Assembly (NCBI GenBank): GCA_947504035.1
Contig: CANNGA010000014.1
Span: 1-64,000, forward strand
DNA: 64,000 bases
Direction: 5' to 3'
Origin: an uncultured Flavobacteriaceae bacterium
GTDB taxonomy: Bacteria; Bacteroidota; Bacteroidia; Flavobacteriales; Flavobacteriaceae
Shown: positions 7,299 to 16,276 of the stretch, piece after piece
How positions within the stretch are numbered: position 1 is the stretch's first letter
Layout: each line of letters starts with the position of its first letter
The notes under the pieces: model-generated
The model's input: only the letters and a program-made list of their open reading frames with translations
Database searches by the model: none
What the model was told of the DNA's origin: nothing
Made by a program: the position numbers and the translations under genes

Positions 7299-7706
7299 CT
7301 ATTGTTTTTTAGTGACGCCATTAATTTCTCTCAATAAGGCATTTTGGGCATCTAGCCGTTCTGCCGAAATCATCTTTTTTACGGTAATGATTTGTTTTAC
7401 GTCTTCTTCATGAAACAAAAACGCATTATTAATAATTTGTATATGCTGTTCTGATAAGTGTTCGCCTGTTGCGGCCTCTTGGTTGCTCGCTTCTGTATTT
7501 ACCAGTAATTTGTTTGTAGTGTAAAAGTCGTTAAAGCCTTTTAATTTTTCTAAATACTTGCGTCTCGTTTTTTCATGAGGCTTACTGTCTTTCTTTAAGA
7601 AATCGCTAATAGCTTGCTGAGAATCTCCTATCTGCAAGGCTATAACGTCTTGGCTTAGACCTTCCTTTGCTATGAATTCTCTTAAAAGTAATTTAAATGT
7701 GCTCAC
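7299..7706 (-). CDS. Cro/CI-like helix-turn-helix regulator
   Basis: A 135-residue protein. Residues 5-50 fit a lambda-repressor-like HTH: LREFIAKEGLSQDVIALQIG, then DSQQAISDFLKK as the recognition helix, followed by a basic KPHEKTRRKYLEKLKGF segment. The C-terminal half is helical and could dimerise, with a charged stretch around EEDVKQIITVKKMISAERL. Orientation is convergent with the small operon at 6295-7257. It may control its own promoter or neighbouring accessory genes, but no operator can be assigned. Such single-domain regulators are common in mobile or accessory regions. Confidence 0.7.
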   Translation of the reverse strand: MSTFKLLLREFIAKEGLSQDVIALQIGDSQQAISDFLKKDSKPHEKTRRKYLEKLKGFNDFYTTNKLLVNTEASNQEAATGEHLSEQHIQIINNAFLFHEEDVKQIITVKKMISAERLDAQNALLREINGVTKKQ

Positions 7707-8456
7707 CCGTATGTGCTTTTTCTTTTAAAAACTTGTAATTTGTTTGTTTTACTTGTTTTTTACTTGTAAATTTGTATCAATCTCAGTAAAGATACTAAAT
7801 TTATAGAGATAGAAGCGTGCTCAAATCGCAATGCAATACGGTGGTTAATGGTTAAAATAATTGTAATGTGAGGATAAGGATTAAGAAATTCGAGAGCTTT
7901 TAATGCCTTAGAGCCGTTTCGAAAAATGTTGGTTAATAATTGAAGTATAACCAAAAAGTACATGGCTGTAAAAGCAAGGAATTACATCATTTTTGGGAAA
8001 AATGTAAGCTTTTGCAGTTCATGTATTCCCAAGACATAATAATGCACTTAATACGCATAGTTGTATCGTATTTATAGTGTGGATCATAGCACTTAGGGCG
8101 TCCATTTTATAGCAAGGCTTAAGAGGTTTGCCGTAAACAACGTTTAGCTCTAAGTTTAAGTGCTCAATTCGTCTCTCAATTTAAAAACTAACACTACTTC
8201 AGTTAGGTTAGTCACCAGTTAGTTTTAGCCCTGTATTAATAGCATACAGGGCTTTTTTATTACAATTAAAGCAATACGTTAGTCCACCCCTTAACTAGAC
8301 ATTAAACAGGTTTTAGTGTCATTTTACACACATTAGGTAATGATATAACGCATGGCGGCGTAGTCTTTTTTCTTGGAATTATCGTATTTTTACTCAAAGA
8401 GGCGTAATGCGTCTTAATTAAAACGTAACGCTAATAGACGACTAGCTTATATAACC
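7707..8456. other. 750-bp region without a convincing gene
   Basis: It contains a strong hairpin terminator at 8227-8258 with no recognisable gene ahead of it, and a partly self-complementary stretch at about 7983-8009 (TTACATCATTTTT, three G, then AAAAATGTAA). A 67-codon frame on the minus strand at 7760-7963 has no recognisable features. A small RNA ending at the terminator is possible. Confidence 0.5.
8227..8258 (+). terminator. Rho-independent terminator without an obvious upstream gene
   Basis: AGCCCTGTAT (8227-8236) pairs perfectly with ATACAGGGCT (8244-8253) around a 7-nt loop and is followed by a run of T. The nearest upstream plus-strand gene ends at 7257, nearly 1 kb away. The terminator may therefore end an unannotated small RNA. 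Confidence 0.7.
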
Positions 8457-10415
8457 ATGGCAAAACCACCGCAACCCCATGTCTTAAAACGCATAGAAGA
8501 CAGAGTATCTCGATTAGAGCAAGATTTAAAAATTAAAAAAACCTTGTCACAACTAGACAAAAAATGGTTGGCGCTTTACCGGTATTGGTATAAAAAAGAT
8601 ACCCAAAACGTGCATCGTACTGTAATGGCACTGTTAGATAGATTAAATCCTTATTTAGGCTACGATTGGCGTGTAGGCCCAGAAGTAAAGGCAGAGCTAA
8701 AAGCAAAAGGCATAGATTTAGAAGGCTTACCTGCCCGTTTAAAACAAGGCCTGTCTTTAAACACAAAAGAACTGGGGTGGATTTCTCTGCAGCGTAAAGC
8801 CTATCTAAAAAATCCAGAGCGTTTTCCTGAATTTAAAACAGAATTTTTAGACCAGTTGCAACCTTATTTGGGCTACGATTGGCGTATTCCCAATGGGAGT
8901 ATAAATAAAGTAACAAAGGTAAATACCGCTAAAATAGCCAAAGCACTAACCACAGGGCAGCCCGTACCAAAAGCCATGAAGCGGTGGTTAATAGTGCAAA
9001 AAGAGCGTTACCACGAGCGGCCAGAACGTTTTAGTGCGGTACAACTAAAAGCATTAGAGGGGTTAACCCCTGTATTAGGCTGCTCTTGGACTGCCTATAT
9101 AGGCGACCAAGACAAATGGGTAGACGCCCTACTTAGCGAAATGGAAACCTTATTACAAAACGGAAAACCCTTAACAGAAAGGTGTCGCCATTGGTTATAT
9201 GCCCAAAGAGCAAATTATAAACTGCACGCCAACACCTATTCACCAGAGCGCAAAGCACGTCTAGACGCGCTAAACCCCTTGTTGGGTTACGACTGGAAAG
9301 TCCCTAAACTAGAAATACGTACTACCAATATTGCAAAACGTACGGTGTTCATTAAAGGGTATCTTGCCAAAGGCAAGCCCCTAGAGTCCCAAGATAAATC
9401 ATGGTTAGAAGGCAGGCGACGTGCGTATGCTAAAAATAAGGCCCAATTTACCAAAGCAGAAGTAAAACACCTTAATACACTAAACCCTTTTTTAGAACTA
9501 CCTTGGTACCTCACAAAACGAGAACAGCGGCGGCAGTTGCGTACATTTACCTATTACATAGAACAAATTACAGCACTGCAAAAACCGTTTAAGGAACTGC
9601 CAGAACCGTATAAAGATTGGGTTTTAGACCAACGCAAGGCCTACCATAATAACAAAGCTGCGTTTTCGCCCAAAGCATTACAGCAACTAGATGGTTTAAC
9701 CCCAATTATAAAACGCCAGTGGAACAGCTTTCCTAAAACGACTTATAATGTTGTGCAATTCGAGAAACGTTATACAGAAATAAAGCAAAAACTCCAACAA
9801 GGCGTCCCTTTAGATGTACCAGATAAGAAGTACCTCATGTTAAAGCGTAAACAGCACCATGAAGGGCGCTTTAAAGACCCTAAAGCCATAGAACGCTTAG
9901 ACCAACTTAATGCGTTGTTGGGTTATGACTGGAAAGCAATACGTTCTGTACAAAATAAGAGTAAATCTTTTAAGGAACATTTTAAAGACATCTCCAAGAT
10001 ATTGAAGGCTTTTGAAGCTTTAAATAAAACACAGCGCGAATTTTTAAGAAAACAACGTGTCATTTACCAAAAATCTCCTAAAACCTATCCTAGAGAACGG
10101 TACGATGCTTTAGAAATGCTTATCCCTTATTTAGGGTACGATTGGAAAGTTAAACAAAAACACTATGGCGAAAAATTAAACTTCGAAGACCGCGCTAAGT
10201 GTATAAAACGGCAATTAAAAAACGGCAAATTACTTACTATAGAAGAAAAAGACTGGCTGCGGAAACACCGCCTTATTTACCGTAAAGATCCTAAAGCTTT
10301 TGATAAAAAACGCCAATACATTCTAGAGGATTTAATACCTGTATTGGGTTACGATTGGAAAACCTATAAAAGAGAGCGCGATGCAGAACTTACAGATCCT
10401 TTTTTAAAAGCCTAA
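8457..10415 (+). CDS. Protein of nine 70-residue W-terminated repeats (Helicase-associated-like)
   Basis: A 652-residue basic protein built almost entirely of nine repeats. Each ends in a motif like LNPxLGYDWK, with the terminal Trp at residues 71, 142, 211, 280, 350, 422, 492, 563 and 634, a spacing of 69-72. Within a repeat the pattern is roughly L-x-x-G-K-P-L, K-x-W-L, Q-R-x-x-Y, F, L-D-x-L-N-P-x-L-G-Y-D-W. The order of these features resembles the Helicase-Associated (HA) domain, a small three-helix module thought to bind nucleic acid. That link is pattern resemblance only. No helicase or nuclease domain is present and there is no signal peptide. It stands alone on the plus strand and ends in its own terminator. 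DNA or RNA binding is a reasonable guess. Confidence 0.75.
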   Translation: MAKPPQPHVLKRIEDRVSRLEQDLKIKKTLSQLDKKWLALYRYWYKKDTQNVHRTVMALLDRLNPYLGYDWRVGPEVKAELKAKGIDLEGLPARLKQGLSLNTKELGWISLQRKAYLKNPERFPEFKTEFLDQLQPYLGYDWRIPNGSINKVTKVNTAKIAKALTTGQPVPKAMKRWLIVQKERYHERPERFSAVQLKALEGLTPVLGCSWTAYIGDQDKWVDALLSEMETLLQNGKPLTERCRHWLYAQRANYKLHANTYSPERKARLDALNPLLGYDWKVPKLEIRTTNIAKRTVFIKGYLAKGKPLESQDKSWLEGRRRAYAKNKAQFTKAEVKHLNTLNPFLELPWYLTKREQRRQLRTFTYYIEQITALQKPFKELPEPYKDWVLDQRKAYHNNKAAFSPKALQQLDGLTPIIKRQWNSFPKTTYNVVQFEKRYTEIKQKLQQGVPLDVPDKKYLMLKRKQHHEGRFKDPKAIERLDQLNALLGYDWKAIRSVQNKSKSFKEHFKDISKILKAFEALNKTQREFLRKQRVIYQKSPKTYPRERYDALEMLIPYLGYDWKVKQKHYGEKLNFEDRAKCIKRQLKNGKLLTIEEKDWLRKHRLIYRKDPKAFDKKRQYILEDLIPVLGYDWKTYKRERDAELTDPFLKA

Positions 10416-10531
10416 GACCTTATTTTAAGGGGGTAATAAAGGATGCAAAAGACCGCATAGGTTTATTTAAGAGGATGAAGACGATGTGTTTTTTTTGAAC
10501 AACAGGCAACGTATTAAAATAGATTCTAAAC

Positions 10532-10560
10532 AAAAAGCCATCTCTAATGAGATGGCTTTT
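10532..10560 (+). terminator. Terminator after the repeat-protein gene
   Basis: AAAAAGCCATCTC (10532-10544), a TAAT loop and GAGATGGCTTTT (10549-10560) form a perfect hairpin with flanking A and T runs. It can work in both directions, ending the repeat-protein gene on the plus strand and the convergent lipoprotein gene on the minus strand. Confidence 0.8.
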
Positions 10561-10590
10561 GTAGGCATACAAATGTATGTATTCTATAAT

Positions 10591-11046
10591 TTAGTGACCA
10601 TGACCAGCGTGGTCTTTTAATTTATTAGCACCGCTTTCTAATGCATTTGCAGCATCAGTAGCCGCTTTTTTAGTCGCGTCGGCAGCTTTATCTGCAGTTG
10701 CAGTAGCAGCGTCTACAGCCTCTCCAGCTTTAGCTTCTACAGCATCAACAGCATTTCCAGCAGCAGTTTTAGCAGAGTTAACAGCATTTCCAGCAGCGTC
10801 TACAGCACTATCAACAGCATCTCCTGCCTTTGCAGTAACATTTTCTACAGCAGCTCCTGTAGCTTCAACAGCACTATTAACAGCAGCTCCAGTGGCCTCA
10901 GCAGCTTCTTTTGTCGCTTCAGCAGCATTTTCTACAGCGTTTTCAACAGCACCTTCTGCGTTCTTAGTATCTCTACATGATGTTAAAGATACCCCTAAGG
11001 CTACTAATAAAGCCGATCCTAAAATTACTTTTCTCATTTTTTTCAT
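10591..11046 (-). CDS. Alanine-rich lipoprotein with 11-residue LEA/apolipoprotein-like repeats
   Basis: A 151-residue protein with a lipoprotein signal (hydrophobic stretch, lipobox LTSC, Cys24). The mature part is mostly Ala, Val, Asp, Glu, Lys and Thr. From about residue 55 it falls into consecutive 11-mers such as AVDSAVDAAGN, AVNSAKTAAGN, AVDAVEAKAGE and AVDAATATADK, the period seen in group 3 LEA proteins and apolipoprotein-type amphipathic helices. It ends in a short His-rich tail (HAGHGH). It would be anchored in an envelope membrane and may act in desiccation, osmotic or envelope stress, which is an inference from the repeat type. The start could also be the Met at residue 4. Confidence 0.75.
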   Translation of the reverse strand: MKKMRKVILGSALLVALGVSLTSCRDTKNAEGAVENAVENAAEATKEAAEATGAAVNSAVEATGAAVENVTAKAGDAVDSAVDAAGNAVNSAKTAAGNAVDAVEAKAGEAVDAATATADKAADATKKAATDAANALESGANKLKDHAGHGH

Positions 11047-11132
11047 TTTTAGTGTTAATTGTTTAGACGTACAATTTAATTAGTTAAATTATAAATCCAT
11101 TGTTTTTCTTGGTTTTTTTACTGAAAAACGAT

Positions 11133-12368
11133 TTATATACGTAGATAATCTAGTATTTGGATGACGGCACCCTTATTTTTATCTACATACTCCGCATTTT
11201 TAGACCCACATTGTTTTCTAAAGTCACTTTGTGCGATAAATTGTTTTAAAATGGTATCGAACGCGTTTTGATTTGCTACAGAAAATAAACCGCCATGCGC
11301 TATTAAAGCTTGGGCTTCTGGATATTTTTTATGGTGCGGCCCTATTATAATAGGAATGCCAAAAACAGCAGGCTCTAAGGTGTTATGCAGTCCCGTTGTA
11401 CCCATGGCTCCACCAACATAGGCAATGTCGGCATAACTGTATATCTTAGAAAGTAAACCTATAGTATCTACAATTAAAACCGAATACTGCTCTAATGCTT
11501 TACCATGTCTTTCTGAGTATAAAAGCACCTTTGTATTTAGCTTAGATTTTAAATGAAGAATGTCTTGAGATTTGATCGTGTGAGGCGCAATAATAATTTT
11601 TAAGTCTGGTGTTGCATAGGTATTTATAAAATGAATAAAAAGCGCATCGTCTTCTGGCCACGAACTGCCTACAACAATACATAAGTGCTCATTTTTAAAT
11701 GTAGCAATAACGTCTATGGTGTTATCGTGTTGCAGTTGATTAGAGACCCTGTCGTATCGCGTATCTCCAGACACGGTAACATGGGGATAACCAATGGTAG
11801 CTAACAAAGCTTTAGAGTTTTCGTTTTGCGTAAAAATATGATCGAATGCAAACACAGCGCGCTTAAAAAGAGTACCATACCACTTAAAATAGAGTTGTTC
11901 TTTTCTAAACGCGGCAGAAATAAGTAGCGCTTTTGTGGTGCTGCTTGAAATGGCATTGAGGTAGTTAGGCCAGATGTCGTATTTTACAAAAATACTTAGT
12001 TCTGGGTGTACTAATGTTAAGAAGCGTTGGGCATTTGCTTTAGTATCTAAAGGCAAATACACAACAACATCTGCTACAGGCGTATGTTTTCTAATGGTAT
12101 ATCCAGAAGGAGAGAAAAAACTAAGCACTATAATATGCGTAGGGTAATGTAAGCGCAAGGCCTCAAAAACAGGCAACCCTTGTTCGTATTCGCCCAAGGA
12201 GGCGCAATGAAACCAAAGCGTACGTGTTGTAGGCGTTAGTTTAGATTTTAAAACGTTAAAGGTCTCTGCACGCCCTAAGACGCCTTGTTTTATTTTAGGG
12301 TGAAATGGTGCAATACATTTTAAAAAAAAGTGTGCAACGCGTATACCTGTATTGTAAATAAAGTTCAA
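11133..12368 (-). CDS. waaA: 3-deoxy-D-manno-octulosonic acid (Kdo) transferase
   Basis: A 411-residue GT30-type enzyme that adds Kdo from CMP-Kdo to the lipid A precursor on the inner face of the cytoplasmic membrane, an essential step in lipopolysaccharide inner-core synthesis. Recognisable features are the N-terminal membrane-associated helix, the acceptor-side motif HCASLGEYEQGLPVFEAL near residue 55, the middle GSSWPEDD motif, and the C-terminal nucleotide-sugar region GGAMGTTGLHNTLEPAVFG followed by GPHHKKYPEA. The length matches the family. It is transcribed away from the sugar-aminotransferase/galE pair, so the neighbourhood is about surface glycans. Confidence 0.92.
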   Translation of the reverse strand: MNFIYNTGIRVAHFFLKCIAPFHPKIKQGVLGRAETFNVLKSKLTPTTRTLWFHCASLGEYEQGLPVFEALRLHYPTHIIVLSFFSPSGYTIRKHTPVADVVVYLPLDTKANAQRFLTLVHPELSIFVKYDIWPNYLNAISSSTTKALLISAAFRKEQLYFKWYGTLFKRAVFAFDHIFTQNENSKALLATIGYPHVTVSGDTRYDRVSNQLQHDNTIDVIATFKNEHLCIVVGSSWPEDDALFIHFINTYATPDLKIIIAPHTIKSQDILHLKSKLNTKVLLYSERHGKALEQYSVLIVDTIGLLSKIYSYADIAYVGGAMGTTGLHNTLEPAVFGIPIIIGPHHKKYPEAQALIAHGGLFSVANQNAFDTILKQFIAQSDFRKQCGSKNAEYVDKNKGAVIQILDYLRI

Positions 12369-12519
12369 GGTAAAAATGTTTCGTGCTAAAATACATTTCT
12401 TTACAAGAATTATACAGCTTACATATATGAATTTTGTAGTTTTGTCCTTAAGATGTTCAGTTTAAGGCCTCATTAAAAGCGGTTGTAATTGAATAGAAAA
12501 TGACCTTCAAAATAAAAAC

Positions 12520-13677
12520 ATGAAGAAGATTCAAATGGTAGACCTTAAGGGTCAATATAGTGCTATAAAAGAACAAGTGAATGCTTCCATACAGGACGTT
12601 ATAGAGCATACAGCATTTGTTAATGGTCCTAAAGTTCATGAGTTTCAAAAACATTTAGAAACCTACTTAGGGGTAAAACATGTTATTCCTTGTGCCAATG
12701 GTACAGATGCGTTGCAGATTGCAATGATGGGTTTAGGATTAAAGCCCGGTGATGAAGTGATTACTGCAGATTTTACGTTTGCGGCTACAGTAGAAGTTAT
12801 TGCGCTGTTAAATTTAACCCCCGTTTTAGTCGATGTAAATAGCGACGATTTTAATATTAATGTAGCAGCTATAGAAAAGGCCATTACGCCAAAAACAAAA
12901 GCAATAGTGCCCGTGCATTTATTTGGACAATGTGCAGATATGGAAGCTATTTTAGCTTTGGCAAAAGCACATGGTTTATATGTTATTGAAGATAATGCGC
13001 AAGCCATTGGTGCAAACTATACCTATAAAGATGGTTCTAAAGCAAAAGCAGGAACATTAGGGGATGTAGGTGCTACGTCTTTTTTTCCTTCTAAAAACTT
13101 AGGCTGTTATGGAGACGGAGGCGCTATTTTTACAAATAACGATGCTCTAGCACACACCATTAGAGGTATTGTAAACCATGGCATGTACGAGCGTTACCAC
13201 CATGATGTGGTTGGGGTAAATTCCAGATTAGACAGCATACAAGCTGCAGTTCTAGACGCTAAATTACCGAAGTTAGATGGCTATAATGCCGCACGACAAG
13301 CCGCTGCTAGAAAATATACAGAAGCGTTTAAAGACGTAGACCAATTGGTAACACCAAAACGATCTAATGGTTGCGATGGCGGTATTTGTGATACTTGCGA
13401 TTGTCACGTATTCCACCAGTACACATTACGAGTTACAAACGGGCGTAGAGATGCTTTGGTTGCGCATTTAAATGAAAAAAACATTCCTTGTGGGGTGTAT
13501 TACCCTATACCGCTTCACAAACAAAAAGCATATGCAGACAGCAGGTATAATACTGCAGATTTTCCTGTAACGCTGCAACTGGTAGAAGAAGTTATAGCAT
13601 TACCTATGCATACCGAATTAGAGGATGCACAAATAGAATACATTACATCAACAATTATAAAATTCTTAAATGGATAA
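12520..13677 (+). CDS. DegT/DnrJ/EryC1-family sugar aminotransferase
   Basis: A 385-residue PLP-dependent enzyme that would transfer an amino group to a nucleotide-linked keto-sugar for surface polysaccharide. Family motifs are visible: GxxVxEFE-like start (NGPKVHEFQKHLETYLG), CANGTDALQIA, the VIEDNAQAIGA cofactor Asp region, and SFFPSKNLGCYGDGGAI with the Schiff-base Lys192. A Cys-rich insertion lies at 285-295 (CDGGICDTCDC, four cysteines) before the HVFHQYTLRV strand, and could hold a metal or disulfides. The gene overlaps galE by 8 bp, so the two are translationally coupled. The exact substrate cannot be told from sequence. Confidence 0.9.
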   Translation: MKKIQMVDLKGQYSAIKEQVNASIQDVIEHTAFVNGPKVHEFQKHLETYLGVKHVIPCANGTDALQIAMMGLGLKPGDEVITADFTFAATVEVIALLNLTPVLVDVNSDDFNINVAAIEKAITPKTKAIVPVHLFGQCADMEAILALAKAHGLYVIEDNAQAIGANYTYKDGSKAKAGTLGDVGATSFFPSKNLGCYGDGGAIFTNNDALAHTIRGIVNHGMYERYHHDVVGVNSRLDSIQAAVLDAKLPKLDGYNAARQAAARKYTEAFKDVDQLVTPKRSNGCDGGICDTCDCHVFHQYTLRVTNGRRDALVAHLNEKNIPCGVYYPIPLHKQKAYADSRYNTADFPVTLQLVEEVIALPMHTELEDAQIEYITSTIIKFLNG

Positions 13678-14689
13678 AATAGTAGTCACAGGTGGATTGG
13701 GGTTTATAGGATCTCACACCGTTGTAGAACTTCAGAATGAAGGTTATGAGGTTGTTATTATAGATGATTTATCAAATTCATCAGAAAATGTGCTTGATGG
13801 TATCACCTCAATTACGGGGATAAAGCCTGTTTTTGAAAAATTAGATTTAAAAGACAAGTCTGGTGTAGAAGCCTTTTTTGCAAAACATAACACCATTAAA
13901 GGGGTGATTCATTTTGCAGCAAGTAAGGCTGTTGGTGAAAGTGTAGAAGAACCGTTGTTGTATTATGAAAACAATATTTCAACGTTGGTTTACGTTTTAA
14001 AAGAATTGAAAAAATTACCAGCAGCAAGTTTTATCTTTAGCTCGTCTTGTACCGTATATGGGCAAGCCGACACGCTGCCAATTACAGAGAATGCACCTGT
14101 AAAGCAAGCAGAGTCGCCTTATGGTAACACCAAACAAATTGGAGAAGAAATTATAAAAGATACCTGTAAGGTAGAACCTAGCATTAAAGCGATTGCATTA
14201 CGCTATTTTAACCCTGTTGGGGCGCACGACTCTGTAGCTATAGGTGAATTGCCTATTGGAGTACCTCAAAATTTAGTACCTTTTATTACGCAAACAGGTA
14301 TTGGGCTTCGTGAACAATTGTCTGTTTTTGGCGATGATTATCCAACGCCAGATGGGACTTGTATTCGCGATTATATTCATGTTGTAGATTTAGCTAAGGC
14401 ACATGTTGTTGCTTTAGGTAGACTATTGCAAGGTAAAAACAAAGCCAACTATGAGACTTTTAATTTGGGGACAGGTAAAGGCAGTTCTGTTTTAGAGGTT
14501 GTTAAAGCTTTTGAACAGGTCTCTGGAAAAAAACTTAATTATAAGATTGTAGGACGCAGAGAAGGCGATATCATTTCGGCTTATGCAGATACCGATAAGG
14601 CGAATAATGAATTGGGTTGGAAGACAGAATTAACTTTAGAGGATGCTATGCGCTCTGCGTGGAAGTGGGAACAAAAAGTGAGAGGCTAA
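13670..14689 (+). CDS. galE: UDP-glucose 4-epimerase
   Basis: A 339-residue short-chain dehydrogenase-type epimerase that interconverts UDP-glucose and UDP-galactose using bound NAD. The N-terminus has the Rossmann motif GGLGFIGSHT, the catalytic region contains the Ser/Thr-rich FSSSCTVYG and the YGNTK (YxxxK) pair, and later come ALRYFNPVGAH and the RDYIHVVDLAKAH motif typical of GalE. The length is normal. It overlaps the upstream aminotransferase gene by 8 bp and is followed by a terminator, so the two make one operon supplying sugars for glycans or the Leloir pathway. Confidence 0.95.
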   Translation: MDKIVVTGGLGFIGSHTVVELQNEGYEVVIIDDLSNSSENVLDGITSITGIKPVFEKLDLKDKSGVEAFFAKHNTIKGVIHFAASKAVGESVEEPLLYYENNISTLVYVLKELKKLPAASFIFSSSCTVYGQADTLPITENAPVKQAESPYGNTKQIGEEIIKDTCKVEPSIKAIALRYFNPVGAHDSVAIGELPIGVPQNLVPFITQTGIGLREQLSVFGDDYPTPDGTCIRDYIHVVDLAKAHVVALGRLLQGKNKANYETFNLGTGKGSSVLEVVKAFEQVSGKKLNYKIVGRREGDIISAYADTDKANNELGWKTELTLEDAMRSAWKWEQKVRG

Positions 14690-14724
14690 ATGGGAGTTAT
14701 AATAACTGCCGTTTCTTTATAAAT

Positions 14725-14759
14725 AAAAAGGTGCTAAATGTAAATTTAGCACCTTTTTT
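14725..14759. terminator. Bidirectional terminator between galE and lspA
   Basis: A-run, GGTGCTAAAT (14730-14739), a 4-nt loop, ATTTAGCACC (14744-14753), then a T-run. The perfect stem flanked by A and T runs serves the convergent galE and lspA transcripts. Confidence 0.85.
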
Positions 14760-14776
14760 AATGTTAAAAAGCGTAT

Positions 14777-15283
14777 TTAGGACGCTATTTCAGATGTTTT
14801 TTTCTTCTGTTTAAACATAATAACGACAAGTATAATCATACCCGTAGTAACAGAGATATCGGCAAGGTTAAAAATGCCTGTTCGCAAGAGATCTGTAAGT
14901 CTTATATAAAGAAAATCGGTAACACTGCCATATGCAAACCTATCGTAAACATTGGCAATACCCCCGCCAATAATACTAGCAAATGCAAATAAGGACCAAT
15001 GGTCTAAGCTTTTATCCTTTATAATGTGTCTTAACACAAGGCCCAAAACCACCACAGGTAAAAGGAGTAAAACAAAGAGCTTTACGGTTGGATTAAGGTC
15101 ACTTCCCATACCTAGAAATGCACCAGTGTTTTCAACATTCATTAATTGGAACACATCACCAATAATAGGGGATGATGATCCTGCTTCAACATAGGTTCTT
15201 ACCAGTACTTTAGAAATTTGATCTAAGGCTATGGTAAGTATTATGGTAATACCTATGTATATATTTCTACGAGATAACTTCAT
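14777..15283 (-). CDS. lspA: Lipoprotein signal peptidase (signal peptidase II)
   Basis: A 168-residue inner-membrane aspartic protease that removes signal peptides from prolipoproteins after lipidation. Four hydrophobic segments are visible. Conserved motifs are NTGAFLG after the first periplasmic loop, and the catalytic pair in SVTDF and FNLADI, whose two Asp residues are 19 positions apart as in characterised enzymes. The C-terminus is basic (KQKKKTSE). It begins immediately after the fabD stop codon with no gap, so the two are co-translated. Several lipoproteins in this window would be its substrates. Confidence 0.95.
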   Translation of the reverse strand: MKLSRRNIYIGITIILTIALDQISKVLVRTYVEAGSSSPIIGDVFQLMNVENTGAFLGMGSDLNPTVKLFVLLLLPVVVLGLVLRHIIKDKSLDHWSLFAFASIIGGGIANVYDRFAYGSVTDFLYIRLTDLLRTGIFNLADISVTTGMIILVVIMFKQKKKTSEIAS

Positions 15284-16177
15284 TTAAGATACGGTTTCGA
15301 AAGTTGCAGATGCTGTTTGGGCAGTTCTGTCTATTTTCTTAACGAGTCCTTGTAATACTTTACCAGGGCCTACTTCTGTAAATTGTGTCGCGCCATCTGC
15401 AATCATTTGTTGTACCGATTGTGTCCAACGTACAGGAGCCGTTAATTGTGCGATTAAATTGGCCTTAATAGCTGTTTCATCTTTTACGGCATTGGCCGTT
15501 ACATTTTGATATATAGGGCATTTGGGTGTGCTAAACGTCGTGTTTTCAATAGCAGCCGCTAATTCTTCACGAGCAGGTTCCATTAAAGGCGAGTGGAAAG
15601 CACCACCAACAGGTAATACTAAGGCGCGGCGGGCACCTTCAGCTTTTAAAGTTTCGCAAGCCGCATTTACAGCGTTTATAGTTCCAGAGATCACCAATTG
15701 TCCAGGACAGTTGTAATTGGCTGCAACAACAACACCTTCAGTAGCGTCACATACGTTTTCAACACTATGGTCTTCTAAGCCTAAAACGGCAGCCATAGTG
15801 CTAGGTTGTAACTCACATGCTTTTTGCATGGCTAATGCTCTTTGAGAGACCAGCTTTAAACCGTCTTCAAAACTTAAAGTACCATTGGCAACTAGCGCCG
15901 AGAATTCGCCTAAAGAATGTCCTGCAACAAGGTCGGGCTGAAAGGTATCGCCCAAAGTTTTAGCGAGTATTACAGAGTGTAAAAAGACCGCTGGTTGTGT
16001 GACTTTTGTTTCTTTTAAATCTTCTGCAGAACCTTCGAACATTGTATCTGTTATCGAAAATCCAAGAATATCATTAGCCTCTTCAAATAAATGTTGTGCT
16101 ACAGGAGCGTTTTCATAAAGGTCTAAACCCATTCCAGAGAATTGAGCACCTTGACCAGGGAAAATATATGCTTTCAT
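15284..16177 (-). CDS. fabD: Malonyl-CoA:ACP transacylase
   Basis: A 297-residue enzyme that moves malonyl groups from CoA to acyl carrier protein for fatty-acid elongation. It has the family start FPGQGAQ (6-12), the nucleophile elbow AGHSLGEFSALV with Ser88 and preceding His87, and the later GAFHSPLM motif carrying the catalytic His. Length is typical (about 300). It is directly followed, without spacing, by lspA. Upstream lies a FAD-dependent dehydrogenase gene with a 99-nt gap, so fabD probably has its own promoter. Confidence 0.96.
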   Translation of the reverse strand: MKAYIFPGQGAQFSGMGLDLYENAPVAQHLFEEANDILGFSITDTMFEGSAEDLKETKVTQPAVFLHSVILAKTLGDTFQPDLVAGHSLGEFSALVANGTLSFEDGLKLVSQRALAMQKACELQPSTMAAVLGLEDHSVENVCDATEGVVVAANYNCPGQLVISGTINAVNAACETLKAEGARRALVLPVGGAFHSPLMEPAREELAAAIENTTFSTPKCPIYQNVTANAVKDETAIKANLIAQLTAPVRWTQSVQQMIADGATQFTEVGPGKVLQGLVKKIDRTAQTASATFETVS

Positions 16178-16276
16178 ATGCTTTAAAATTTCTATTATAT
16201 CTGTTGTATATCAACGTATAAATAGGAGTTGTTTCGTGCTGTTTGTTTTGCGGTAAAAGTAATAATAAAATTAGAA

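Noticed and set aside
7760-7963. A 67-codon minus-strand frame upstream of the HTH regulator
   Set aside because: Composition is unlike neighbouring genes and no domain or start signal supports it.
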